Source: Quercus robur (taxonomy: Eukaryota > Streptophyta > Magnoliopsida > Fagales > Fagaceae). Taken from it: 64,000 nt of DNA. A model generated the notes under the pieces. The model saw nothing but the letters and a program-made list of their open reading frames with translations. It ran no database searches and was not told the origin of the DNA. The stretch is from assembly GCF_932294415.1 (NCBI RefSeq), contig NC_065542.1:52944406-53008405 (forward strand), written 5' to 3'. A program made the position numbers and the translations under genes. The first letter of the stretch is position 1. The number at the start of each line of letters is the position of its first letter. This document shows, in pieces, positions 47,509 through 56,838 of this stretch.

Positions 47509-48849
47509 ATGGACTATGACGTTATCGCCAAACTCCAAAGAATATCTTTGACGGAGACAGAAGGCAGAACAATCACGGTGAACCCCAGGCAGCAAACCAA
47601 AACCTTAAACGACTATTCCCTTAGCCTCATTGGCCGCTTCCTCACTGACAAAGATCTCAATCATAGAGCCGCAAAAACGCTTCTGCGTTCTGTCTGGAAG
47701 CTTGGTACAGACCTCCGGATAGTCGATGTGGGAGAGGGCCTATACTTGTTCCGTTTTAAACTTGAGAGCCAACTACAGTGGGTCCTTGACAACGGCCCAT
47801 GGAGCTTTGATAACTACCTCTTGGTACTTCGGCGGTGGCAGAAGGGTATGACAGCCCATGCAGTGGAGTTTACGCATGCAACGTTCTGGGTGCAGGTATG
47901 GGGTCTGCCGTTCGACCTCATGACTGAGGATGTAGCGAGAGACATTGGTTCAGAACTGGGCTCGGTTACTAAGGTCGACAACAAACCTTTTGACTCAGAT
48001 CAAGCACGCTTTCTGCGCATCAGAGTGGACCTCCCGTTGGACCAACCACTTAGACGAGGAAGCCCGATTGTGAACCCGGAAGGTGATAGTTTCATGGTTG
48101 CGTTCAAATACGAGAGGTTGGTGGGCCTTTGTTTTACTTGTGGTTGTCTGGGACATGAGATGAAACAGTGTACTGTTCATCAACCAACTGGTAAGCAGGA
48201 GCGCCCATATGGGTACTGGATGAAGGCGGGCGGGAAGCGATGGGGAGACCGGTCTGAAGAGACCCCGGCTAGTCCGCCACCGCACCATGAGGAGCCAAGG
48301 ACAGAGTCGGCGCCGAATGAAAAGCCACCGCAACCACCAAGCCACCTAGCCGAGTGGTCACCTAGGGGCCCACCATTGACCATGGCTCCTGTACACTCTG
48401 ACAAAGAACACGTCCCGACCTCTACGGCTGACCTTATTGACCCCACTACCCAAGACGAATTTCCCGAGGATATCAATGTAAACCCAGTGGCAACTCCCTT
48501 ATGCTCTCAGGTCCAAACTTTGGAACCACCCATGCCATGCAAAACTATTGCACCATCCTTGGACATTGACCACCTACGTAAAACCCATATGAATACTCCA
48601 TCCCCACAATATCCCTGTACAAACCCTGTTCAACCTTCTTGGAAAAGAATAGTACGAACCCCGACACAGTCTATGGTGGTGGACGAAGGTGGCTCTGTGC
48701 ACATTGGTTCGAAACGTGGACATTACCTGAATGGGGACACTGATTTGGCTAATCTGGGATGTGGAAAAAGACCAAGAATTTCGAGTACTCATGATTCTTT
48801 AACTGCGACAACGGCGGAGGCTGCTATCCAGCCCCGCCGAGCACAATGA
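47509..48849 (+). CDS. LINE ORF1 protein (446 aa)
   Basis: The N-terminal 200 residues are of the DUF4283 type common to plant L1 ORF1 (LIGRFLTDKDLN, WVLDNGPWSFDNYLLVLRRW). Then comes a CCHC knuckle CFTCGCLGHEMKQC near residues 208-221, followed by a long Pro/Ser/Thr-rich tail with basic patches. Such proteins bind the LINE RNA and form the transposition particle. Its TGA stop overlaps the ORF2 ATG in the four bases ATGA (48846-48849), which points to translation of ORF2 by termination-reinitiation. Confidence 0.93.
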   Translation: MDYDVIAKLQRISLTETEGRTITVNPRQQTKTLNDYSLSLIGRFLTDKDLNHRAAKTLLRSVWKLGTDLRIVDVGEGLYLFRFKLESQLQWVLDNGPWSFDNYLLVLRRWQKGMTAHAVEFTHATFWVQVWGLPFDLMTEDVARDIGSELGSVTKVDNKPFDSDQARFLRIRVDLPLDQPLRRGSPIVNPEGDSFMVAFKYERLVGLCFTCGCLGHEMKQCTVHQPTGKQERPYGYWMKAGGKRWGDRSEETPASPPPHHEEPRTESAPNEKPPQPPSHLAEWSPRGPPLTMAPVHSDKEHVPTSTADLIDPTTQDEFPEDINVNPVATPLCSQVQTLEPPMPCKTIAPSLDIDHLRKTHMNTPSPQYPCTNPVQPSWKRIVRTPTQSMVVDEGGSVHIGSKRGHYLNGDTDLANLGCGKRPRISSTHDSLTATTAEAAIQPRRAQ

Positions 48850-51800
48850 TTGTCCTAAGTTGGAACTGCCGGGGGCTTGGGAACTGCCGTGCAGTTCAAG
48901 TACTCGCTGACCTAGTGAGAAAACAAGGACCCAAAATTTTGTTTCTCATGGAAACAAAATTAACTAAAACTGAAATGGAACCCATACAAAGAGAGCTGCA
49001 CTTTCATTCCATGACCATAGTACCTAGTAGAGGAAGGAGTGGAGGGCTTGCACTCATGTGGAAGGATGATGTCTTGCTTAACACCCAAACTGTATCTCCT
49101 AATCATATTGATGCCTATGTTTCTTATCCTGTGCAGGTGCAGTGGAGGTTGACGGGGATTTACGGCCACCCCGAGGACCATCGGAAAAGTGAAACTTGGT
49201 ATCTTATGCGTCACCTGCACAGCTACACGTCCCTACCATGGCTATGCATTGGTGACTTTAATGAGATATTGTCCTCGGATGAAAAGAATGGTCGAATACC
49301 TAAGCCGTTGGGACTGATGCAAGCCTTCAGGAGCACACTTCTCCATTGCGGGCTAGTTGACTTGGGTTACAGTGGGAGGATCTTCACGTGGCGAAATGGG
49401 AGGCAGGAGATGGAGTTTGTGGAGGAGCGGTTGGACAGAGCTTGTGCGAATAATGCATGGTCGGAACTCTTCCCTAGAGCAAGCGTGGTACATCTTAATG
49501 TCGCATACTCAGACCATGACCCCATCCAACTGAATATTGACAACTCAAGCCCACAAATTGTTCGTCGGAAACGTTTACAACGTTTTGAGGAGAAGTGGGT
49601 GGCTCATACGGAATGTGAAGACAGAATTAGAACTTCTTGGGCTCAGGAGGTACTGCCAGGAAGTCCGATGTTTCGCTTATTCGAAAAAATAAAGAGGTGC
49701 CGCCTGGACCTTCTTAGCTGGAGCCGGGTCACTTTCGGGGATACTAGAACCAAGTTGAATCAAAAGCAGAGGGAGTTAGATGAGCTTACAAGTGGGGACT
49801 TCTCATCAAATTTGGGCAGGATTACGGAGGTCAAAAAATCCATCACCGAGCTTTTACATCATGAGGAGGTCTTCTGGAAACAGCGGTCTAGAGCTGTATG
49901 GCTTCCTGCTGGGGATAAGAACACAAAGTTCTTTCACCAGCGTGCAAGCCATAGACGACGCCTAAATCATATCAACGGTTTGCATGATGGGCAGGGAGTT
50001 TGGCAAACAGATGAGGGTAGGGTGGCCTTTATAGCTGAGGAGTATTACAGAGAATTGTTTACCTCCAATAATCCGATGCACATGGATGAGGTGTTAGACT
50101 CTATAGACCGGGTTGTCACAGACGGCATGAATGAAACTTTAGTGCAGCCGTACACTGAGGATGAGGTTCATACAGCATTGTTCCAGATGCACCCCTCAAA
50201 AGCCCCGGGACCGGATGGTATGTCTCCTTTTTTCTTTCAAAAGTACTGGCATATTGTAGGGCAAGATGTTATCTCTGCTGTGCTCTCGGTTTTACATTCA
50301 GGGAGATGCCTCCGTAAAATGAACTTTACTCACATTGTGCTTGTCCCAAAAGTAAATGACCCCCAGCATATTACTGAATTCCGTCCGATCAGCTTGAGTA
50401 ATGTGGTCTCTAGAATTGTATCTAAGGTGTTAGCAAACAGGTTGAAAGCTATCCTCCCTTATGTCATCTCGGATTCACAAAGTGCATTTGTACCAGGTAG
50501 GCTTATTACTGATAATACGACAGTGGCATTTGAGATGTTGCATCGAATGCGTAATAGGAGGCGCGGACGTACTGGGCACATGGCTGTCAAGCTGGATATC
50601 AGTAAAGCATATGATCGAGTGGAATGGGCTTTCCTTAGAAGGATAATGCTCAAGTTGGGGTTATCTGTGCAGTGGGTAGATTTGGCCATGGAAACTGTTT
50701 GCACAGCCTCCTACTCCATTCTTATAAATGGAGAGCCAAAAGGTTTCATCACCCCAACCCGAGGGATAAGGCAAGGGGACCCCCTATCCCCCTATTTATT
50801 CTTATTATGTGCTGAGGGTCTTTCATCTTTGCTTAGAAAAGCCACAGAAAGCAACCAGATCCATGGGTTAATGTCATGTCGTGGGGGTGTAAAGATATCT
50901 CATCTTCTCTTTGCTGATGATACTTTGCTCTTCTGTGAGGCTCGCACTAGGGAGTGTCAAAACCTTTTAACCATATTGGCACAATATGAAGCTGCTTCTG
51001 GCCAAGCTATCAATAGGCAAAAAACAACTCTCTTTTTTAGCCGGAACACTGCACCTGAGGTTAAGCAAGAGATCCAAGCCTTACTTGGTGCACAAGTGAT
51101 GAATGACCGTGAGAAATATTTGGGGCTGCCAATGGTAGGGGGACAATCCAAGGTGTCTACTTTCAGGGGGTTGTTGGAACGTATAACGAATAAGGTGATG
51201 GGGTGGAAGGAGAAACATATTTCCAAAGCTGGAAGAGAGGTATTGATCAAGACCGTGGCACAGGCTATTCCGACTTATTCTATGAGTCTTTTCAAAATTC
51301 CCAAGGCCATTTGTGATGGTATAAATTCTGTCTTGGCTAAATATTGGTGGGGTCAATCTCGTAATGAGAGGAAAATTCATTGGATTAATTGGAATAAGCT
51401 TTGTTCCCCCAAGAATAAAGGTGGTATTGGATTCCGGGATATTCATGCTTTTAACCTGGCTATGCTTGCCAAACAAGCTTGGAGCCTTATTCAGGGGTCC
51501 CACTCTTTGTTTTATAGGGTGTATAAAGCTCGATACTTTCCTTCCTGCTCATTTATGGATGCTGAATTGGGTAGTAACCCCTCCTTTGTTTGGCGCAGCC
51601 TCCTGCAAGCAAGAGAGCTCATCACTGCGGGTTCTGCCTGGAAGATTGGTGATGGCGAAACTGTTGGCATAGAGAGTCATAAATGGCTCCCACGGCCTCC
51701 TAGTTTCAAGCCTGGAGCGGACCGATCACTTAAGGTTAGTCATCTGTTTGATGCTGATACTAGACAGTGGAATAGACCGTTGATTCAGTCACTGTTCCAT

Positions 51801-52430
51801 GCTTCCACAAGGGATGATATCCTACGGATTAAGCTAGGGGATGCACGAACACGAGATAAGCTTCAATGGATTGAGACAAAGAGTCGAACATTCTCGGTCA
51901 AATCCGCCTACCATGTTGCATTTCGTCTTTCCAATGCAACCATTGGGGAGCATTCTCTTGCTAACCAGGATAAGGGATTGTGGAACAAGGTTTGGTCCCT
52001 TAATACTCCCCCGAAAGTTCGGAACTTCATTTGGCGTGCTTGCTCTGATATCCTGCCTACTAGGGTCAATCTTCAACGGCGGAAAGTACAAGTTGACCCC
52101 AAATGTGCCTTCTGTGGTGAACAGGATGAAACAACATGCCATGTCCTGTGGGAGTGTCCGTTTGCTCGGTGCACTTGGTCCCATGTCCGAGGCAAAATTC
52201 AGAAGTCCAACTCCGTAGCTTCATGTTTTCACCTACTGACTAGGCAGATGATGGGTAGACTTCCAAAGAAAGAGCTGGAAGCGTGGGCTATGATTTCCTG
52301 GTCCCTGTGGAATGCTCGTAATAAGGTCCACTTTGAGCAAGTTCGGCCTCACCCTGCTGGGATCCACCGGGGAGCGATTGCTTTCCTTGAGGAGTATCAA
52401 CGGCACATGGCAGCTATCCGTCCTATGTAG
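48846..52430 (+). CDS. LINE ORF2: endonuclease and reverse transcriptase (1194 aa)
   Basis: Starts at the ATG overlapping the ORF1 stop. Domains: AP-type endonuclease (residues 1-230) with SWNCRG (N7), MET (E36), GDFNE (D137, N139) and SDHDP; reverse transcriptase in the middle with VKLDISKAYDRVEW, RGIRQGDPLSPYLF and catalytic LLFADDTLLF; zinc-binding zf-RVT region with PPKVRNFIWRAC and CAFCGE..CHVLWECPF. The protein ends about 70 residues after the zinc region (YQRHMAAIRPM), with no RNase H domain, unlike the LINE at 56839-61082. All key residues seen are intact. Confidence 0.95.
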   Translation: MIVLSWNCRGLGNCRAVQVLADLVRKQGPKILFLMETKLTKTEMEPIQRELHFHSMTIVPSRGRSGGLALMWKDDVLLNTQTVSPNHIDAYVSYPVQVQWRLTGIYGHPEDHRKSETWYLMRHLHSYTSLPWLCIGDFNEILSSDEKNGRIPKPLGLMQAFRSTLLHCGLVDLGYSGRIFTWRNGRQEMEFVEERLDRACANNAWSELFPRASVVHLNVAYSDHDPIQLNIDNSSPQIVRRKRLQRFEEKWVAHTECEDRIRTSWAQEVLPGSPMFRLFEKIKRCRLDLLSWSRVTFGDTRTKLNQKQRELDELTSGDFSSNLGRITEVKKSITELLHHEEVFWKQRSRAVWLPAGDKNTKFFHQRASHRRRLNHINGLHDGQGVWQTDEGRVAFIAEEYYRELFTSNNPMHMDEVLDSIDRVVTDGMNETLVQPYTEDEVHTALFQMHPSKAPGPDGMSPFFFQKYWHIVGQDVISAVLSVLHSGRCLRKMNFTHIVLVPKVNDPQHITEFRPISLSNVVSRIVSKVLANRLKAILPYVISDSQSAFVPGRLITDNTTVAFEMLHRMRNRRRGRTGHMAVKLDISKAYDRVEWAFLRRIMLKLGLSVQWVDLAMETVCTASYSILINGEPKGFITPTRGIRQGDPLSPYLFLLCAEGLSSLLRKATESNQIHGLMSCRGGVKISHLLFADDTLLFCEARTRECQNLLTILAQYEAASGQAINRQKTTLFFSRNTAPEVKQEIQALLGAQVMNDREKYLGLPMVGGQSKVSTFRGLLERITNKVMGWKEKHISKAGREVLIKTVAQAIPTYSMSLFKIPKAICDGINSVLAKYWWGQSRNERKIHWINWNKLCSPKNKGGIGFRDIHAFNLAMLAKQAWSLIQGSHSLFYRVYKARYFPSCSFMDAELGSNPSFVWRSLLQARELITAGSAWKIGDGETVGIESHKWLPRPPSFKPGADRSLKVSHLFDADTRQWNRPLIQSLFHASTRDDILRIKLGDARTRDKLQWIETKSRTFSVKSAYHVAFRLSNATIGEHSLANQDKGLWNKVWSLNTPPKVRNFIWRACSDILPTRVNLQRRKVQVDPKCAFCGEQDETTCHVLWECPFARCTWSHVRGKIQKSNSVASCFHLLTRQMMGRLPKKELEAWAMISWSLWNARNKVHFEQVRPHPAGIHRGAIAFLEEYQRHMAAIRPM

Positions 52431-52628
52431 TAGTAATCGTACACACATCTTGCTTAGGATCCTTTCGTGTTTTGTTTTTTCTTTTTCTTTTTCTGAGCCT
52501 AGTAGCTATCATAGCCTCTGCGTAGGCTTTTTGCTTCTGTCATTCTTCTTACTAAGTAGTTTTGTAATTTTTTTGATTACTTAATAAAATTTTATCGCCT
52601 TTGGTCAAAAAAAAATTTGTGTTTTCAA

Positions 52629-52960
52629 AATAAAAATCTGTTTTTTTTTTTTTTTTACATTAAAAAATCCCAACCAAATTTGAATTTCTATTTAAAATCC
52701 ATTCTCCTTTTCTTTTATGGAAACTAAAAATTAAAATTTTCATTAAACATTCTCATCAAATTTTTTTACACAAAATAAAGTGGCAAATCTAAGTTTCTTG
52801 AATAGAAGTTTAATCCTAGGTCTAGGATTTGGCATAGCATCTATTGAATATCATTTCATACTTCAAATATGGGTACTTAATAGTCATTAAGAGTCTAGAA
52901 GACTAGACTCGGTCTGGGCAGAATGGGTGATCAACCCTAAACTCATGGTTATGATCTTTT
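52629..52960. other. AT-rich flank of the LINE
   Basis: Continuation of the AT-rich sequence left of the LINE; no gene. It contains the first copy (52866-52897) of a 32-bp direct repeat. Confidence 0.55.
52866..52897 (+). repeat. 32-bp direct repeat, left copy
   Basis: AATATGGGTACTTAATAG... is repeated with one mismatch at 54436-54467, bracketing the AACCG-rich segment with the plastid insert. Confidence 0.85.
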
Positions 52961-52964
52961 CTAG

Positions 52965-53510
52965 GATGTGCAAAAAACCGACGAACTAAAAAACCGCTTT
53001 AAACTGACCGAACCATTGCAAAAATTTTGGTTTCGGTTTTATTATATATAAAACTAAAAATTTTGGTTTGGTTTTCAGTGGCAGATTTGAATGCACTGAA
53101 CCAAACCGAAATATATTATTATATTATATTTTATATTAAATATATAATATAAAGTCTATAACGTGGGCTTGGCCTTGCCAAAATTACTCAAGCCCACTGC
53201 CCTATTTTTTTTGAAAGAAGCCCACTACCTATTAGATAAGTTAGATTAACTAACTAAAATTAATTAAGTTAAACATAAACTAATTAAAAATAAAGAAAAT
53301 AAAAACCCTACCTACCCCATTTTAACTTACACGCCTCCATCTCCCTCACGCCTCCATCTCCCTCATCTGTCATCTCCCTCCTAACAACTTGTCATCTATA
53401 GTATGTCCACATCTTCACAAACTTGTCTATTTCATCGAGTCTCTCTCCGAGACAGTGCCCAGATCGTTACGCCTTTCGTGCGGGTTGGAACTTACCCGAC
53501 AAGGAATTTT

Positions 53511-53549
<39 letters not shown>

Positions 53550-54435
53550 AGGACTTCGGTCGCTGGCTCCCCTGTCATCAAGTCACCAACTTCCTTGACC
53601 TTCCGGCACTAGGCAGGCGTCAGCCCCCATATATGGTTTTACGACTTTGTAGAGACCTGTGTTTTGGGTAAACAGTCACCCGGGCCTGGTCACTACGACC
53701 CCCTTTGCAAGGAGGCACCCTTTCTCCCGAAGTTACGGGGCTATTTTGCCGAGTTCCTTAGAGAGAGTTGTCTCGCGCCCCTAGGTATTCTCTACCTACC
53801 CATGCCTCCATCACTCCCTCTCACACACATGCACTAGCCTTCATCAGTCAACATTTGCCACCGGCCTCCACACTCGGGCCTCCACGGCTACTCCACACGC
53901 CAGCCTCCACAGCTTCTCCACATACTGCACAGCCCACAGGTATTCACTGTCCATAGCCTCCACTCCACACGAATCTGCCTTTGCTGCCGCCTCCACATGC
54001 CGGCCTCCCCACGCCGTCCTCCCCACGCGGCTTGATCTTTTCATTCTCACGGTGACTTTCTCTCTTTTTAATTTCTTGATAACCCTCTCTCTTTTTTTTT
54101 ATTTTGGGTTTTGTTTAATACTGAATCAATGCTATTTTTTGTGAATCTGTGACTGTGATGTTGAGTTGTTATTTTCTTATTGAAAAATCGATAAACCAAC
54201 GCAATGTTAAGTTGTTATTTTCTTTTTGTGACTGTGATGTTGACTAAGAGTTTTGGAAAAATCGATAGCCCCATGTGCTTAACTGAAACCAACGGAACCA
54301 AAATACCACTGAAATCGATTGATTTCCAATTATTTCGGTCAGTTTCAGTTAAGAATTTCACAAACCGAAAATTTCGGTTTCGGTTGGCCAACACTTAGAA
54401 AACCGACCGAAACCGAACCGACACGATTCTTTTCG
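52965..54435. mobile_element. AACCG-rich repeat, possible non-autonomous hAT-like element
   Basis: The segment starts GGATGTGCAAAAAACCGAC and its ends are dense in ACCGAACC, CCGAAACCG and TTTCGGTTT motifs. The middle is rich in CTCCA/CCTCC and holds a plastid insertion. Motif-rich ends of this kind are common in hAT-related non-autonomous elements, but I could not define terminal inverted repeats or an 8-bp target duplication, so the class is a guess. Confidence 0.3.
53403..53801 (-). pseudogene. Nuclear insertion of plastid 23S rRNA (NUPT)
   Basis: Read on the minus strand this is a piece of large-subunit rRNA. It contains the well-known stretches GGTAGGTAGAGAATACC, AACTCGGCAAAATAGC, AACTATAACGGTCCTAAGG, TCCTTGTCGGGTAAGTTCC and GATCTGGGCACTGTC. 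The left part (GGGGCGCGAGACAACTCTC) matches the plastid form. Many positions show G-to-A or C-to-T changes, the usual methylation decay of organelle DNA in the nucleus. It is about 400 bp, the middle of domains IV-V, and cannot be a functional rRNA gene. Confidence 0.88.
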
Positions 54436-54467
54436 AATATGGGTTCTTAATAGTCATTAAGAGTCTA
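54436..54467 (+). repeat. 32-bp direct repeat, right copy
   Basis: One mismatch to 52866-52897. It directly precedes the start of copy C homology. Confidence 0.85.
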
Positions 54468-56838
54468 TCGCCCAGATTGTTATGATCCTTTTGATGTACC
54501 ATTTCCTTATTGGGTTACACTTACACATACGTGTACTTTAATTTACAACAGAAACACATGCAAGGTTAAGCAAATCCATGGTGAGCATTGTGTCATCCCA
54601 CCAGTGGATCAAATGGATCCATGTTAATAGTTGAAGTGACTAACCCCATTTCACTACCCAAAAAAAAAAGTGGTCTACAGCCGCATTTTTAAAACACAGC
54701 TATAGCTCCTAAAAACACACTGTGGCAATAGACCAACTTGGAGACCTCCAGTCGAGTGGAGTCTACGGCCTTGCCCAGCAGCGGAACTACACAGCCAAGG
54801 ATCCTTTATAATATTTATAATTATTAATTATTTTTAAAGATATAACCTATAAAATTAGGAGTTGGCCACCTCAGCACCAAAAATTCTTAGTTCTAGCCTC
54901 GTCCATCTACTTGTGGATTTGAAATCAATGTCATGTGTTCTCAAGAGAGATTTATGTTCCAACATCAATTATAACATACCATGTATTTATGTTTATTCTC
55001 TTTATAAAATATCAAAGTTTAAAAATTTATAAAAATAAAAATTAGACATATGACATACCATAATTATAGTATAAAATGAGATTGAAGATTTGTGTTATGA
55101 ACTTAGTATGTCAAATGAAAACCAAGCCAAGAAAGTCATCATTGACTCCAATATAACCATCCATGCATGAACCTAATTACCAAACCAGTAATTCTAAAGA
55201 ATATCCACTTGTCCGTACGTAGTTCTTCTTTCCTTGGAACAAAGACAATGTCGCTAATAAAATAGAGGTATAAAAGGTTGATGTCTTGCTCATATAAATT
55301 TAATTTAACATTTTCACGCATACAAGGAATTGAGAATGCATTTCTGCATTTAAAAAATAATAGCCATCTAGTTGCTTGCAGACCTTTGAAGAGTCTAAAT
55401 TGATTATAAATTGTAACCCATAAATCTTGATTTCATCGTCACTGTCTAACATTATTATTTAGTCCACTTGTTGTTTGCCTCATGTGAAAGGGAGGGTGGA
55501 CACGTTACCCTGCTTGTAGACTGGAATATGGATGACTAGCCCCAAATCCAAGTGAAATCATTATCGAGGCATGTTTGAATGTATGAAAAACTAATGTTTT
55601 ATGTGAAATTGGCCTTTTTTTTTTTTTTTTTTTGAGAACGTATTCATCTTATGTAGAAAACTTATTATTTTATATAATAATCCTAATATTGCAACTAAAA
55701 ATTTTATTATTTTATGCAAAATGAAGTCATTCATATATGATGCAAGATCATATTTGCAACGATCAACGTAAAATCCTAACTTGATTTATGGTAATGAAGA
55801 CCTTAAATTTATTAATACTATATTAATAAAAGTTAGGTTTTAGAAGTTGTGGTTGATCCTACTCCAAGTGAAAAGTATATTAATTATCTCATGGAGATTG
55901 CAACATTGCTTCAAGTAAATATCATATTTAATTACCAAATATACTATTTTATGATCAATTTCCAGATAGAAATAACAATTTAATCGTTTTTATCAACTTT
56001 TCCTTAATGGCTCCATCATTTTTTTTTTTTTTTTAAGGTTTAATTGTTGTTATCAACATTTTTGTCTTTTCACTTTTTTAAAAAATTTATAAAATGAGTA
56101 CGAAATCACAAGTCTAGGCCACTGTTTAGTGAAAAAAAAAGTGGTAATCGGTAAATCGGCAAGGTTATGCCAAATCAAGTTGAATGATTTTTCTTTGCTC
56201 ACACTCTCGATCTACTTCCAATGATTCGATTATATAAATATATATCTCACTTTGTAGTGAATTGAATGAATTTACACATTCATAATCACCAGGATTATGC
56301 CAAGTCAAGTCGAAGTCTCAATGTATTAGCCAAATATTCTAAATATTTTTATTTGAAATTCTAATATTCGAGTGACGGAATACATGTGTTTTGAAAACTT
56401 ACATTTTCCATTATTTAAAACTTTTACCAAAAATAATTATTGTGTATGTGTAATTACACTTTTTTTTTTTTGAATATGTAATTGCATTTGATTAGGAACT
56501 TCATTTTCTTCCAATGCATTTGTTTTGTATTTCCACGCTTAATCTGAGAATTTTTTTTTTTTGGGTAAGAAAAAAATTCCTTCTAGACATTTTTAATTGA
56601 AAAACTTATATCACTAACCTTTTTGTACTAACAAACTCTAGCAAGCTTCCAATCAGATTGACAGAATCTAATTTGATGTATCATGTGAAAACCCAAGAAA
56701 AGTCATCATTGACGTTGGAGTTAATGGTCAATACAACCATCCACGAATCTAAATCCTCTTTCCTTAGGAACAAAGGCACAGTCGGTATTAAAATAAATGT
56801 ATTTAAGGTTTTTCTTTATAAATAATGTATTCTAATGT

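Larger units (their letters stand above)
47326..52613 (+). mobile_element. Full-length L1-type LINE with both ORFs open
   Basis: Bounded by the 15-bp target duplication AATTTGTGTTTTCAA (47311-47325 and 52614-52628). It has a C/T-rich 5' UTR of about 180 bp, ORF1 (47509-48849), ORF2 (48846-52430), a short 3' UTR with AATAAA (52582-52587) and a short A tail. Both ORFs are free of stops. GC content is well above the flanks. It looks like a recent, possibly still competent insertion. Confidence 0.93.

Noticed and set aside
53423-53671. 82-codon frame on the plus strand
   Set aside because: It lies on the opposite strand of the plastid 23S rRNA fragment and is open by chance.
53403-53801. Functional rRNA gene or mitochondrial insertion
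   Set aside because: It is only a fragment with many deamination-type changes, and the GGGGCGCGAGACAACTCTC stretch fits the plastid sequence.
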